This document shows, in pieces, positions 10,029 to 19,995 of a stretch of 64,000 nt of DNA. The translations under genes were made by a program, and so were the position numbers. Every line of letters begins with the position of its first letter. Position 1 is the first letter of the stretch. The notes below the pieces were generated by a model. That model saw only the letters and a list, made by a program, of their open reading frames with translations, did no database searches and was not told where the DNA came from. Source of the stretch: Acidobacteriota bacterium (lineage in GTDB: Bacteria; Acidobacteriota; Terriglobia; UBA7540); contig CADDZE010000016.1 of assembly GCA_902812465.1 (NCBI GenBank), positions 1 to 64,000 on the forward strand, written 5' to 3'.

Positions 10029-10122
<94 letters not shown>

Positions 10123-10278
10123 GTCAATTGTTGCGGCCGGTGCTACCAGTCACCACTGTAGCGAAAATCGGGGTGCTGTGCCAATGGGTTCCTTCCCCCG
10201 GCAGAGCTAGACCGGACGGGTTCGTGCCCAGGCTGATGTGCTCCTCGATGGCGGATGCCCAGCGGCGGGCGTCGCCCG

Positions 10279-10812
10279 TCAGAAGAAGAGGTACTTTCGC
10301 CAGCGTTCGTCCGACCTTCCCATCAACCGCATCAGCTGGCGGCTGGTGTGGAGGGTAAAGGGGCGAGGCTGGCGAGCCAACTTGAGTCCCGCTTCCTCCG
10401 GGAGGCGGTCGCCCTTGAGGCTGTTGCAGCGGTGGCAGCAGGCGACGAGGTTGTCCCAGTCGGTGTGGCCGCCACGCGAGCGCGGAATCACGTGGTCGAG
10501 CGTCAGCTCGGAAGCGGGCAGCACGCGCCCGCAGAACTGGCAGGTGTTCCGGTCGCGCAGGAGGATGTTCTTGCGCGAGAGGGCGCGCGGCTGGTGGGGA
10601 ATGTGCCGGAACTCCCGCAGGCGGATGACACTGGGAATGCGAAATGCGGACCGCGCCGAGTGCAGGTAGTCGCCGTCCTCTTCCTCCGTCGTGGCGACAC
10701 CCTTGATGATTAGGACCACGGCGCGGCGGACCGGCGTCACATTAATAGGCTCGTAGGACGCGTTGAGCACCAGCACAGGTGCGTGCAGCTTGCGTTGGTC
10801 CGCCTCCGACAT
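10279..10812 (-). CDS. HNH endonuclease
   Basis: A 177-residue HNH-family nuclease. The beta-beta-alpha metal core contains [40 protein letters not shown] and a CxxC pair on each side for structural zinc; DH holds the general-base histidine. The N-terminal half ([20 protein letters not shown]) is the conserved region typical of stand-alone bacterial HNH proteins of unknown role, not an intron or phage nuclease. It sits next to tRNA-Ser, but no integration sites or phage genes are visible. Confidence 0.92.
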   Translation of the reverse strand: MSEADQRKLHAPVLVLNASYEPINVTPVRRAVVLIIKGVATTEEEDGDYLHSARSAFRIPSVIRLREFRHIPHQPRALSRKNILLRDRNTCQFCGRVLPASELTLDHVIPRSRGGHTDWDNLVACCHRCNSLKGDRLPEEAGLKLARQPRPFTLHTSRQLMRLMGRSDERWRKYLFF

Positions 10813-10970
10813 GGCCGTTAGACCTGATCTAGAAGGCTATTATCCCTGTTTGGCGTGCGGCTCGTCAACGTGTGGACCACTTCCGCTTCGGCACAGAGCC
10901 AGAATACGCGCCTGTCTCACAGCATCGGCTGGCCGTCAGCGAATGGACTTTCGGTTTAGTTTGTTTTGAA

Positions 10971-11003
10971 TGTCCCGGATGTCTCGGCGGTCTAGGATTG
11001 CAC
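10971..11003 (+). repeat. dispersed repeat, copy A
   Basis: TGTCCCGGATGTC (10971-10983), GTCTAG (10990-10995) and TGCAC (10999-11003) recur at 60167-60200 with the same 19-base offset between the first two blocks. Both copies are in gene-free gaps. Confidence 0.55.
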
Positions 11004-11082
11004 GATAGTTTACATGGGGCGGTTTGCCGCTAGCTAGCGAATCATGAGGCGGGCGAGAGCTTCGATCAGGGTCGACGAGTTC

Positions 11083-11173
11083 TCAATAACATAGTGGGAT
11101 TTACCCAAGATTCTGGAAAAGGTGAGACAGATGAGACAAATCGGCCCTTTATTTTCAACAACATAATGGGATT
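11083..11173 (+). repeat. 19-base near-direct repeat pair
   Basis: TCAATAACATAGTGGGATT (11083-11101) and TCAACAACATAATGGGATT (11155-11173) differ at two positions and lie 72 bases apart. They flank GGTGAGACAGATGAGACA. Confidence 0.6.
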
Positions 11174-11202
11174 CATTGTCACCCCTAATTTTTCTCACCT
11201 TT
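11118..11202. repeat. 10-base perfect inverted repeat
   Basis: AAAGGTGAGA (11118-11127) is the exact reverse complement of TCTCACCTTT (11193-11202). The arms enclose the second copy of the 19-base repeat. They could be the ends of a small decayed element or a long-loop RNA stem. Confidence 0.5.
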
Positions 11203-11388
11203 GGGGTCCCAAAAGCGGCTGCGCCACCGCGCGTTAGCTGGTCATTGGCGAGGGTTCCTTTCTCAACGGATCAACAGGTCCCGATCGTCACCGAGGTCGC
11301 AACTTGCAGGGTTGCGAACCGGCACTGACAACGATTATTCTTGGCTGCTCGCGAGATTCGGCCCGCAAGGGCTCTGCGGATCCCGAAT

Positions 11389-12582
11389 ATGGGTGCCACG
11401 CTCACCAAGCTCCGTTTGGCCGACCGCATGTCGCGGCTAGGCACGGAGGGGGCTTTCGAGGTCATGATGCGGGCGCAACGGCTGGAGAAGCTGGGGCGGG
11501 ACATCATCCATCTTGAGATTGGCGAGCCGGACTTCCCCACGCCGCTGCACATTGTCGAGGCAGCCGAGCGAGCACTGCGCGACGGCTGGACGCACTACAG
11601 TCCGCCGGCGGGGCTGCCCCAGCTACGGGAGGCGGTGGCGGAGGATACCTCGCGCCGCCTCGGCATCCCCATCGATCCCTCCGAGGTGGTCATCACCCCG
11701 GGCGCCAAGCCGATCATGTTCTTCGCCCTGCTGGCGCTGGTTCAGCCGGGAGACGAAGTGCTTTACCCGAACCCGGGTTTTCCCATCTACGAATCGATGA
11801 TCGAGTTCACCGGGGGCCGCCCGGTGCCTTACTCCTTGCCGGAAGATCGTGAGTTCGACATCGATGTAGGAGAGGTTCTGGAGAAGCTGAGCGAGCGAAC
11901 CCGAATGATCATCCTGAATTCCCCGCACAATCCGACCGGCGGAGCTCTGGGCCGGGAGGAGGTGGCGCAGCTGGCGCGTGCGCTGGGGGAACGCGACGTT
12001 TGGGTGCTCTCGGACGAGATTTACAGCCGCCTGCTCTTTGAAGGCGAGCATGCCAGCCTGGCGCAATTTCCGGGAATGAAAGACCGCACCATTATTCTGA
12101 ATGGCTTCTCGAAGACCTACGCCATGACGGGGTGGCGTTTGGGCTACGGGATCATGCGTCGCGACCTGGCCGAGCAGATGGGGCGGCTGATGGCCAACTC
12201 GAATTCCTGCACCGCCAGCTTTACCCAGATGGCCGGCATTGAAGCCCTGCGTGGCGACCAAGCATGCGTGGAGGCGATGCGGGAAGAGTTCCGGCGGAGG
12301 CGTCAGGTCATCGTCGAGGGTCTCAACCAGATTCCTGGCTTCCGCTGCCACCGCCCTCGCGGTGCTTTCTACGTTTTCCCCAACATCACCGCCACCGGGC
12401 GGAGTTCGCACGAAGTAGCGGACGCTTTGCTCGAGGAGGCGGGCGTGGCCTGCCTGTCCGGAACCGCCTTCGGCGCTGGCGGCGAGGGCTACGTGCGCTT
12501 CTCCTTTGCCAACTCGATCGACAACATTCGCCGGGCCCTCGAGTGCATCGAGGGTTGGGCGGCAAAACAGCTCCGCTTGTAG
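11389..12582 (+). CDS. class I pyridoxal-phosphate aminotransferase
   Basis: This 397-residue fold-type I aminotransferase (aspartate aminotransferase-like) transfers an amino group between an amino acid and a 2-oxoacid. EIGEPDFPTP begins the substrate arm, NSPHNPTGG binds the cofactor, LSDEIYSRL carries the Asp that contacts the pyridine nitrogen, and SKTYAMTGWRLGY holds the PLP lysine at residue 242. RFSFANS near the end has the carboxylate-binding Arg. The ATG at 11389 gives the usual N-terminus (LADRMSRLGTEGAFEV). The dehydrogenase downstream could act on its 2-oxoacid product, though this is only suggested by adjacency. Confidence 0.93.
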   Translation: MGATLTKLRLADRMSRLGTEGAFEVMMRAQRLEKLGRDIIHLEIGEPDFPTPLHIVEAAERALRDGWTHYSPPAGLPQLREAVAEDTSRRLGIPIDPSEVVITPGAKPIMFFALLALVQPGDEVLYPNPGFPIYESMIEFTGGRPVPYSLPEDREFDIDVGEVLEKLSERTRMIILNSPHNPTGGALGREEVAQLARALGERDVWVLSDEIYSRLLFEGEHASLAQFPGMKDRTIILNGFSKTYAMTGWRLGYGIMRRDLAEQMGRLMANSNSCTASFTQMAGIEALRGDQACVEAMREEFRRRRQVIVEGLNQIPGFRCHRPRGAFYVFPNITATGRSSHEVADALLEEAGVACLSGTAFGAGGEGYVRFSFANSIDNIRRALECIEGWAAKQLRL

Positions 12583-12668
12583 GCAACGCTGCGGCCGCGA
12601 TTCGGCCTTCGGGCTTCCAGAGAAACTCGGCCTGAGTTGTGGCCGCGCACACACTTCCTGAAACCGCC

Positions 12669-13775
12669 ATGCCAGCGCCGCGATATCGAGTGTTTGCCAC
12701 CTGTAACATCGGCGACGATGCCCTGAACCTGTTGCGCAGCCGAGGCTATGAAGTGGAGGTCTACGATCACCTCGAAGCTCCTCCCAAGAAGCTGATCATT
12801 GAAAAAGTGCGCTCCGGAATCGACGCACTGATTACCACGCTGCGCGACCCGATTGACGCCGAAGTGTTCGAGGCGGGCAAGGGAACTCTCAAAGTGGTGG
12901 CCCAGGACGCCGTGGGCTTCGACAATATCAACCGCGCCGACGCCAACCGCTACCGCATCCCTTTCACGCACACGCCGGACGTCCTCACGGAGGCGACGGC
13001 CGAGTTTGCCCTCTTCATGCTGGGCTGCGTGGCCCGCAAGCTCTATCCCAGCGAACGCCTGGTGCGCGAGAACCGCTGGGGAGCCTGGCATCCCTTCCTT
13101 CCTTTCTTGGGTGACGAGGTTACGGGCAAGACGGTCGCCGTGATTGGCACGGGTAGAATCGGCCAGGCTTTTATGAAGAAAGCGGTGGCGCTCGACGTGA
13201 ACCTGCTTTGCTACGACCCGGTCTACCAGGCGCAAGACTTCATCAACAAGATTCAGGAAGAGATGGACCTGCGGCGGCGGCACGGCTTTACCTCCGAAGG
13301 CCGCACGGTGCGCTACGTCAGCTTGGAGGAAGCGCTCGCTGGAGCCGACTTTGTCACCCTTCACGTGCCGCTGCTGCGCGAGGGCGAGGCAGCCACGCCC
13401 ACGTTCCATCTGATCAACGAAAGCGCGCTGCGCCTGATGAAGCCGACCGCCTACCTCATCAACACGTCGCGCGGTCCGGTGGTGGATGAGCAGGCCCTGG
13501 CCGCCGCCTTAAAGCAAGGAGTGATTGCGGGAGCTGCCCTCGACGTGTTTGAAAAGGAGCCGCTGCCGGCGGACTCGCCGCTGCGCGACCCGGAGCTCGA
13601 GGACCGCGTGCGGCTCTTTCCTCACTTTGCCAGTGCCGGCCGCATCACCCGCCTTTCGCCCGATCCCGACAAGGGCATGGCCGGACGCTGCGTCCACGCC
13701 CTGATGGCGGTTCTCGAATCGGGCCAGAGTCCCGCCTCCATTCCCTATGTGGTCAACAAAGAAGCATTCCAGTAG
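12669..13775 (+). CDS. D-isomer-specific 2-hydroxyacid dehydrogenase
   Basis: This 368-residue NAD(H)-dependent enzyme reduces a 2-oxoacid to the D-2-hydroxyacid, or the reverse. The Rossmann motif VIGTGRIGQAF lies near residue 160, followed by YLINTSRGPVVDE with a catalytic-region Arg and an LDVFEKEPLP segment; the His of the usual Glu-His pair would lie in LFPHFASAGR. It is longer than typical by an insertion (about residues 190-220) after the Rossmann motif, as in some glyoxylate/hydroxypyruvate reductase-like members. The ATG at 12669 was preferred to an earlier in-frame start. Substrate unknown. Confidence 0.9.
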   Translation: MPAPRYRVFATCNIGDDALNLLRSRGYEVEVYDHLEAPPKKLIIEKVRSGIDALITTLRDPIDAEVFEAGKGTLKVVAQDAVGFDNINRADANRYRIPFTHTPDVLTEATAEFALFMLGCVARKLYPSERLVRENRWGAWHPFLPFLGDEVTGKTVAVIGTGRIGQAFMKKAVALDVNLLCYDPVYQAQDFINKIQEEMDLRRRHGFTSEGRTVRYVSLEEALAGADFVTLHVPLLREGEAATPTFHLINESALRLMKPTAYLINTSRGPVVDEQALAAALKQGVIAGAALDVFEKEPLPADSPLRDPELEDRVRLFPHFASAGRITRLSPDPDKGMAGRCVHALMAVLESGQSPASIPYVVNKEAFQ

Positions 13776-13875
13776 ATTCTGGAGTTCTCAGTCGTCCAGT
13801 CGCGGCCAGAAGCCGGCGAGGATCGGAAGGCTCCAGCCGCCTGGGCCGGCTAGCGCCGAGGCTTGGCTCCACTTT

Positions 13876-14889
13876 CTAGCCCAAAGGGAGACGGAGCTGC
13901 CCGGCCGCTCCATACGTAGGTGTGCCCTTAGCGGCGGCGGCAGGCAAGTTCTCGCGGTTTGCCAGCCCGTAGCGCTTTCGCAACTCAGCCATGAGCGCTG
14001 ATATTCGCTCCCTGTATTCTCCTCCCAGGTAGGCCGAGCGTGCGTAGAGCTGGCGATAGCGCGCGACAAGATGAGGAAATTCGCGCTGCAGAAACGGCAT
14101 AAACTCCTTCATGGCCGAAGGCTTGAGAAAAAGCAGGTTGCAGTGAACCGCCGAGGCTCCGGAGGCTGCCGCGCGGCGCACCAAGTCTTCCAGGGCGGCA
14201 CGCGAGTCGGTAAGGCCTGGCAGGATGGGCATCGCATTCACCGCTACGCGCACGCCAGCTGCCGTGAGCCGGGCCACCGCCTCGAAGCGCCGCGCGGGAG
14301 GAGGCGCCTTGGGCTCCAGCTGACGAGCCAAGTGCTCGTCCGTGGTTACGATAGTCATGTGAACGCTGAAGCGGTGCTGTTGGGCGAGACGAACCAGCAG
14401 GTCAAGATCGCGCAAGATGAGGAGGGACTTGGTGGTGAGGGAAAGGGTGAGGCCCGTAATGCTGGTGAAGGCCTCCAGCACGCGGCGGGTGATGCCAAAG
14501 CGCTTCTCCGCCGGCTGGTAGGGATCGGTGACCGTCCCCAGAGCGATCGGTAAGCCTTTGTCCCTCGCCTGGCGCAACTCGGCTCGCAACAAATCCGGCA
14601 TGCTGACTTTAGCGTAGATCTTGCGTTCGAAGTCGACGCTCTCCCACATCTCCATGAACTCATGGGTGTAGCGGGCGTAGCAGTACTTGCAGCCGAACTC
14701 GCAGCCGCGATAGGGGTTCAGGGTCCAGGCAAAGGGCATACGCCCGCTAGCCTCGCGGTTCAAGGCGGAACGCGAGGGGAGGGCGTAGTAATGGACCTGA
14801 GCCCGCTGGTGGACAGGCGGGCTTAGGGCGGCCAAGCGGACCAGGCCGGTGCGCTGGGGCGAGGCAGGCAGGATGGGCAGGAGCCACAT
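13876..14889 (-). CDS. radical SAM protein (SPL-like family)
   Basis: A 337-residue radical S-adenosylmethionine enzyme. The 4Fe-4S cluster cysteines are C63, C67 and C70 in RGCEFGCKYCYARY, and the flanking LNPYRGC and THEF match the group related to spore photoproduct lyase often annotated as a DNA repair photolyase. The partial TIM barrel continues with KGLPIALGTVTDPYQPAEKR and VAVNAMPILPGLTDS. The actual substrate of this bacterial group is not known. It stands alone and is convergent with the dehydrogenase. Confidence 0.88.
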   Translation of the reverse strand: MWLLPILPASPQRTGLVRLAALSPPVHQRAQVHYYALPSRSALNREASGRMPFAWTLNPYRGCEFGCKYCYARYTHEFMEMWESVDFERKIYAKVSMPDLLRAELRQARDKGLPIALGTVTDPYQPAEKRFGITRRVLEAFTSITGLTLSLTTKSLLILRDLDLLVRLAQQHRFSVHMTIVTTDEHLARQLEPKAPPPARRFEAVARLTAAGVRVAVNAMPILPGLTDSRAALEDLVRRAAASGASAVHCNLLFLKPSAMKEFMPFLQREFPHLVARYRQLYARSAYLGGEYRERISALMAELRKRYGLANRENLPAAAAKGTPTYGAAGQLRLPLG

Positions 14890-15142
14890 AAGGGGACCGC
14901 CTTATTTTCGCTTTTCATTCGCTCCATGTCAAGGGACTCCGTCTCTTGGTTAGGATGACGGCGTCCAGTGACGGCCCTTCACCCTGCGGCCTTGATCCCG
15001 CGAACGTCCGAGGGGTGAACGAGACGGAAGCAGGGCCAGGGCTCGCTTAGCAATCCCTGCAACTTTGTGCTGAAATCATGCCCGCTGGTGCGCCAGGGCG
15101 CGTCCCGAGCTCAGCGTGGGGAGGTCACTCCCGGGGGAAGCG

Positions 15143-15490
15143 ATGACGGATAAAATCGCCATTTTCGTGACCACTGGCAAGCTGAGCGAGGCGCGCAAAA
15201 TCGCGCGCCACCTGGTCACGGAGCGGCTAGCCGCCTGCGTGAACATCACCGCGCCTCTTCAGTCGGTTTACCGCTGGCAGGGAAAGGTGGAGAGCGCGCG
15301 CGAGTTCCTACTTATCATCAAGACCACGCGAGGGCTCTTTGACGCGGTCAGGCTGGAAGTAGCCCGGCTTCACAGCTATGCCACGCCGGAGGTCATCGCG
15401 CTGCCGATTGTGGACGGCTCGCCCGATTACCTGCAGTGGCTGGAGGGTTCGGTGAAGCGGCCGAACGCCACAGCTCAGCGGTCCGACTGA
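15143..15490 (+). CDS. cutA: divalent cation tolerance protein CutA
   Basis: CutA1 is a small trimeric cytoplasmic protein linked to copper and other divalent metal tolerance. The 115-residue product has the family blocks FVTTGKLSEARKIARHLV, LAACVNITAPLQSVYRWQGK with the conserved cysteine, and VIALPIVDGSPDYLQWL. The ATG at 15143 has GGGGGAAG upstream, which rules out the longer frame beginning at 15116. It is convergent with the PLP enzyme. Confidence 0.95.
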   Translation: MTDKIAIFVTTGKLSEARKIARHLVTERLAACVNITAPLQSVYRWQGKVESAREFLLIIKTTRGLFDAVRLEVARLHSYATPEVIALPIVDGSPDYLQWLEGSVKRPNATAQRSD

Positions 15491-15544
15491 CGCGCCAGAA
15501 ACGGCAAGGCAGCGCGGAAGGCTTCCGGTTCGCCACCGACCGCG

Positions 15545-16687
15545 CTAATCGATCCGTTCCAGCGCCTGGTCGAGGTCGGCAATCAGGTCTTCGGCATCTT
15601 CGATTCCTACCGAAATGCGAACCAAACCCTCGGTGATCCCGAGGCGGCGCCGCTCCTCTGGCGGTACGCTGGCGTGGGTCATGGTCGCCGGATGGGAGAT
15701 CAGTGTTTCGACGCCTCCCAGGCTCTCGGCCAGCGAGCACAATCGCACGGACTTGAGCACGGTCTTGGCGTTCTCGAGCGAGCCGGTCTCAAACGAAAGC
15801 ATTCCGCCAAAACCCCTCATCTGCCGCTTCGCCAGTTCGTGCTGGGGGTGAGAGGGCAATCCCGGATAATTGACCCGCTTCACTTTGGGATGCCCGGCAA
15901 GGTACTGGGCTACGGCACGGCCGTTTTCATCGTGCTGGCGCATGCGGACTGCTAAGGTCTTCACGCCGCGCAGCACCAGCCAGGCGTCGAACGGCCCGAG
16001 GATAGCCCCGCCGGCGTTCTGCAGGAACTTCAAGCGGTCGGCTAATTCCGGGTCATTGACGACTGCGACGCCGCCCACCCCGTCGCTGTGGCCATTCAGG
16101 TACTTGGTGGTACTGTGTACGACGATATCCGCGCCGAGCTCGAGCGGTCGCTGCAGGTAGGGGCTCATGAAGGTGTTGTCGACGGCCAGCAGCAGCCCGT
16201 GCTGGTGCGCCAGCCGAGCGATGGCGGCGATGTCCGTCAGCTCCATCACCGGGTTGGTGGGAGTTTCGATGAAAACCAGGCGCGTGCGGGGTTGGATCGC
16301 CCGTTCCACTTCCTCCAGCCGGCTGGTGTTGGAATAGGTAAAGGAGAGGCCGAAGTGGCGCAGCACCCGCTCGAACAGGCGGAACGTCCCGCCGTAGAGG
16401 TTGTGCCCGGCCACGATGTGGTCGCCTGACTTAAACAGCATCATGACGGTCTGAATGGCGGCCATGCCGGAAGCAAAGGCGAAGGCGAAGCGGCCGCCCT
16501 CCAGCGCCGCCAGGTTTCGCTCCAGGCGGGCGCGGGTCGGATTCGAAGTGCGTGCATACTCGAAGCCTTTGTGTTTCCCCAGCTCTTCCTGCACGAAGGT
16601 CGAAGTCTGGTAGATTGGAACGATGATCGCCCCGGTGGCCGGGTCCGGTTCCTGACCAATGTGAATGGCGTCCGTCGAGAATCCCAT
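15545..16687 (-). CDS. cystathionine gamma-synthase/lyase family PLP enzyme
   Basis: This 380-residue Cys/Met-metabolism PLP enzyme catalyses gamma-replacement or gamma-elimination on homoserine esters or cystathionine. YARTSNPTRARLERNLAALEGG, FASGMAAI, AVDNTFMSPYLQRPLELGAD and VHSTTKYLNGHSDGVGG, with the PLP lysine at about residue 195, are typical. The ATG at 16687 was chosen because GGGAGGTGCT lies just upstream. Sequence alone does not separate MetB from a CGL-type lyase, so no symbol is given. msrB is transcribed divergently, so both sulfur-amino-acid genes share one intergenic region. Confidence 0.92.
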   Translation of the reverse strand: MGFSTDAIHIGQEPDPATGAIIVPIYQTSTFVQEELGKHKGFEYARTSNPTRARLERNLAALEGGRFAFAFASGMAAIQTVMMLFKSGDHIVAGHNLYGGTFRLFERVLRHFGLSFTYSNTSRLEEVERAIQPRTRLVFIETPTNPVMELTDIAAIARLAHQHGLLLAVDNTFMSPYLQRPLELGADIVVHSTTKYLNGHSDGVGGVAVVNDPELADRLKFLQNAGGAILGPFDAWLVLRGVKTLAVRMRQHDENGRAVAQYLAGHPKVKRVNYPGLPSHPQHELAKRQMRGFGGMLSFETGSLENAKTVLKSVRLCSLAESLGGVETLISHPATMTHASVPPEERRRLGITEGLVRISVGIEDAEDLIADLDQALERID

Positions 16688-16829
16688 AGCACCTCCCACT
16701 CGAGTCGCTGAGGCTGGTCAAAAAATGAAACTAGAACTTAGCAGCATAGCGTGCTCAGGCCAAGCGCGGCGTCGGAGGAGCAAGGCCTTCCTTGGGGTGG
16801 GAATTCAGGACTGGCGGGCGATTGCGCGT

Positions 16830-16835
16830 TACAAT
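16830..16835 (+). promoter_or_regulatory. possible -10 box for msrB
   Basis: TACAAT is 38 bases before the msrB ATG, with no strong -35 at ideal spacing (TTCAGG is 20 bases upstream). Weak support. Confidence 0.25.
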
Positions 16836-16873
16836 AGATGTCAGAGCGGAGCTTTAAGAGCAGGTGAAGGAAG

Positions 16874-17470
16874 ATGTCGACCCCGCGGATGACCCGAAGA
16901 GCATGTCTGGCGGCCGGATCGGCGGCTACCGGATGGCTGGCCTTGCACCCCGCGGAGGCCCTCTCCCTCCTCGGCGCGAAGAGTTCGCCGCATCCGGCGC
17001 TGGTGAAGATCGTCGAGTTCGATGATTCCGGGAAGAAAAAGGGGAAAATCATGGTTGAGAAGGTTGTGAAGACGGAGGCGGAGTGGCAGCGGCAACTGAC
17101 CCCCGAGCAGTTCTATGTGACCCGCAAGAAGGGTACGGAGCCGGCTTTCAGCGGCAAGTACTGGAACGAGCATGCCAAGGGGATCTATCGTTGCGTCTGC
17201 TGCGGCACGGCGCTCTTCAGTTCCGACACTAAGTTCGACTCCGGCACCGGCTGGCCCAGCTTTTGGGCCCCGATTGCCGAGGAGAACATCCGCACTGAAA
17301 GGGATTCGAGTTTGGGCACGGTGCGCACCGAGGTTTTGTGCCGCCGGTGCGATGCCCACCTCGGCCACGTCTTTGAAGACGGCCCGCCGCCCACTCACCT
17401 CCGCTACTGCATGAATTCGGCGGCCCTGACCTTTGTTCCGGAGGAAGCGGCCCGCAAACATCATGGCTGA
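16874..17470 (+). CDS. msrB: exported peptide-methionine (R)-S-oxide reductase
   Basis: MsrB reduces the R-form of methionine sulfoxide in proteins. The 198-residue protein starts with a Tat-like signal ([15 protein letters not shown]), so it probably works in the periplasm. The SelR domain follows at about residues 65-190. CVCC and CRRC bind structural zinc; [29 protein letters not shown] and MNSAALTF form the active site, with the catalytic Cys in RYCMNS. The last 8 bases overlap the start of the penicillin-binding protein gene, which suggests coupled translation. Confidence 0.95.
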   Translation: MSTPRMTRRACLAAGSAATGWLALHPAEALSLLGAKSSPHPALVKIVEFDDSGKKKGKIMVEKVVKTEAEWQRQLTPEQFYVTRKKGTEPAFSGKYWNEHAKGIYRCVCCGTALFSSDTKFDSGTGWPSFWAPIAEENIRTERDSSLGTVRTEVLCRRCDAHLGHVFEDGPPPTHLRYCMNSAALTFVPEEAARKHHG

Positions 17471-19892
17471 TTCCAAGCCGACAGACCGGAAGGTGCCGCC
17501 GTTGCGCCACACGGCGACGCCGGCGGTGCGCAGCCATCGCATCTTTGGTCGACTCGCTTTCTTCACTTTGGTGCTTCTCGCAGCGGGGACCGGGGTGCTG
17601 GCGGGGCTGGTCTTTGTTTATTCTTCCAACCTCCCGCAGGTGGAAGAGCTCTACGACTACCGCCCCGATGTGATGACAGAGATCTACGCCGATGATGGCA
17701 CCCCCATCGGCAACTTTGCCCTCGAGCGCCGCGTGCTGGTAACCTACGACCAAATCCCGCAGGTTTTGCGCGACGCCGTCCTTTCCATTGAAGACCGCCA
17801 CTTCGAGAGTCATTTCGGTGTCGACGTCATCCGCATTGTGCGCGCTGGGATCACCGACATGCTCGAGTGGCGGAAGGCGCAAGGCGCCAGTACACTGACC
17901 CAGCAACTCAGCCGCAGGCTCTTCCTGACGCCCGAGAAGAGCTGGCGGCGTAAGTTCCAGGAAATGCTGCTGGCCATCCAGATCGAGCGGCGCTTCACCA
18001 AGCCCCAGATCTTCACCCTCTACTGCAATCTCTTCAACTTGGGCGGAGGCGCCTACGGATTCGAGGCAGCCTCCCAGCTCTACTTTGGCAAGCACCTGAA
18101 CCAGCTCACCTTGCCGGAGGCGGCGATGCTTGCCGGCCTGGTGCAGAACCCTACCGCCTACTCGCCGCTGCGCCATCCGGAGCGCTGCCTGCAGCGCCGC
18201 AACCGGGTGCTTGAAGCGATGCTCGAGAATGGCAAGATCACCCGCGAACAGTATCTGCAGGCCATAGCCGCGCCGCTGGGGCTGCACATTCAGCGATGGA
18301 ACCAGGAAACGGCGCCCTACTTTGTGGAGGACGTACGCGAATTTCTGGAAAAGAAGTATGGCGCCCAGACCGTCAATGAGAGCGGGCTGCGCGTCTACAC
18401 TACCCTCAACCTGCATCTGCAGAACCTGGCCGTCGAGGCGCTACGGCAAGGTCTGCGGGATGACGACAAGCGGCGTGGCTGGCGCGGGCCCGAGAGGAAC
18501 ATCCTCAAGAATCCGCCCCTCTCTTCCGATGGCCAGCCCGTCACGCTCGATTCCTACAGCGATGATGATTGGACGAAGCCCCTCCAGCCGGGCAGCCTGA
18601 TCCACGGGCTGGTGATGGAGGTCAAGCCGGAATACGCGCTGGTTCGCTTCGGTAAAATGACCGCCCGCGTCACTCCCCCGGATTTCGCCTGGACCAAGCG
18701 GAGTGAGCCTCGCGAACTCTTCGCCCCTGGCGATCTCGACCTGTTTCTGGTGAAGGAAGTCCAGGGCCATACGTTACACGTGACTCTGGACCAGCACCCC
18801 GACGTGCAAGGCGCCTTGGTCGTGATCGACAACCGCACCGGCGCCGTCAAAGCCATGGTGGGCGGCTACGACTTTGACGAAAGCAAGTTTAACCGCGCCG
18901 TCCAGGCCGAGCGCCAGGTGGGCTCTTCCTTCAAGGTCTATATCTACTCCCAGGCCCTGATGGATGGCATGAACCCCTTCGATACGATTCTGGATGCGCC
19001 CATCAGCTTCCCCTCGGCTTCCGGCGTGTGGGCTCCCCACAACTACGACGGCAAGTTTGAGGGGCGCATTACCCTGCTGCACGCCCTGGCGGAATCGCGC
19101 AACGTGCCCGCGGTTCGATTGCTCGAGCGTGTGGGGGTCGACCGGGTCATCAAGCTGTGCCGGAAGTTCGGCATCACCTCGCGGCTCACGCCTAACCTGC
19201 CCCTGGCCCTCGGCGCTTCGGATCTCACGCTGCTCGAGCACACCTCGGCCTTCACGACCTTTCCCGATGACGGCTTGCACATCACGCCCCGGCTGGTGGA
19301 TCGCGTGACCAGCTACGACGGCCGGGTCATCGACGAGTTCCGGCCGCAGGTGACGGACGTGATTCCGGCTGGCGTGGCCCGCCTCATGGTTTCCATGCTA
19401 CGCGAGGTCATCAATTCGGGCACCGCGGTGCGCGCCCGCCCGCTGGCCGCCAAGTACGACATTGCGGGCAAGACGGGTACCACCAACGACTTCACCGATG
19501 CCTGGTTTATCGGGTTCTCGCCCTCACTCACCTGCGGCGTGTGGGTAGGCTTTGACGATCACCGCTCTTTGGGTGATAAGGAAGAAGGTTCGCACGTGGC
19601 CTTGCCCATTTGGATGCGCTTCATGGAAGAAGCTTTGAAGGAGCGGCCGGCAGAAAAATTCCCTGACTCGCCGCTGCTCACCAACCCCGATCAAGTCAAC
19701 GAAATTCTGGCCAACGCCAACAAGGAGAGTTTGTTCCTGGCGCGCACCCTGGCCGCCACCGGCGGCGTCGTGGAGGTCTCAAGCCAGGACAGCACAGCTG
19801 CCGGCGATGACAACCGGCCCTCCCGTACTCCCGCGGATGAGGTGCCGTCGAAGACCCCGCCTCGCGAAGCAGACCCGGTCCCTCACAGCTAG
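17463..19892 (+). CDS. class A penicillin-binding protein 1A
   Basis: This 809-residue bifunctional peptidoglycan synthase is anchored by one transmembrane helix (about residues 28-53). The GT51 transglycosylase domain has the catalytic glutamate in [14 protein letters not shown] (about E110) and the GASTLTQQL motif. An OB-like linker follows. The transpeptidase domain has the SxxK motif S488-S-F-K491, an SRN triad near residue 545 and KTGT at about 670. The ATG at 17463 overlaps msrB by 8 bases. The C-terminal 45 residues are an acidic, Pro-rich tail. Confidence 0.96.
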   Translation: MADSKPTDRKVPPLRHTATPAVRSHRIFGRLAFFTLVLLAAGTGVLAGLVFVYSSNLPQVEELYDYRPDVMTEIYADDGTPIGNFALERRVLVTYDQIPQVLRDAVLSIEDRHFESHFGVDVIRIVRAGITDMLEWRKAQGASTLTQQLSRRLFLTPEKSWRRKFQEMLLAIQIERRFTKPQIFTLYCNLFNLGGGAYGFEAASQLYFGKHLNQLTLPEAAMLAGLVQNPTAYSPLRHPERCLQRRNRVLEAMLENGKITREQYLQAIAAPLGLHIQRWNQETAPYFVEDVREFLEKKYGAQTVNESGLRVYTTLNLHLQNLAVEALRQGLRDDDKRRGWRGPERNILKNPPLSSDGQPVTLDSYSDDDWTKPLQPGSLIHGLVMEVKPEYALVRFGKMTARVTPPDFAWTKRSEPRELFAPGDLDLFLVKEVQGHTLHVTLDQHPDVQGALVVIDNRTGAVKAMVGGYDFDESKFNRAVQAERQVGSSFKVYIYSQALMDGMNPFDTILDAPISFPSASGVWAPHNYDGKFEGRITLLHALAESRNVPAVRLLERVGVDRVIKLCRKFGITSRLTPNLPLALGASDLTLLEHTSAFTTFPDDGLHITPRLVDRVTSYDGRVIDEFRPQVTDVIPAGVARLMVSMLREVINSGTAVRARPLAAKYDIAGKTGTTNDFTDAWFIGFSPSLTCGVWVGFDDHRSLGDKEEGSHVALPIWMRFMEEALKERPAEKFPDSPLLTNPDQVNEILANANKESLFLARTLAATGGVVEVSSQDSTAAGDDNRPSRTPADEVPSKTPPREADPVPHS

Positions 19893-19995
19893 AGCCATGC
19901 TGAGGCGGCCGAATCATCTGGGCCGGGCGCGCCTCCTGGCTGGCCATCCGCGGACCTTCAGAGTCGGGCCTGAACTCACCACCGCGCACCCGCTG

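Larger units (their letters stand above)
10813..11388. other. 576-base gap with repeats, no gene found
   Basis: No credible coding frame is present. The gap is more AT-rich than its surroundings from about 11040. It holds one copy of a dispersed repeat (10971-11003), a 19-base near-direct repeat (11083-11101 and 11155-11173) and a 10-base inverted repeat (11118-11127 and 11193-11202), each listed separately. The aminotransferase promoter probably lies at its right end. Confidence 0.6.

Noticed and set aside
16688-16873. SAM riboswitch between the Cys/Met PLP gene and msrB
   Set aside because: No recognisable SAM-I/II core; only a possible -10 box.
17229-18416. Long antisense ORF over msrB and the PBP gene
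   Set aside because: Covers two well-supported genes and lacks recognisable motifs.
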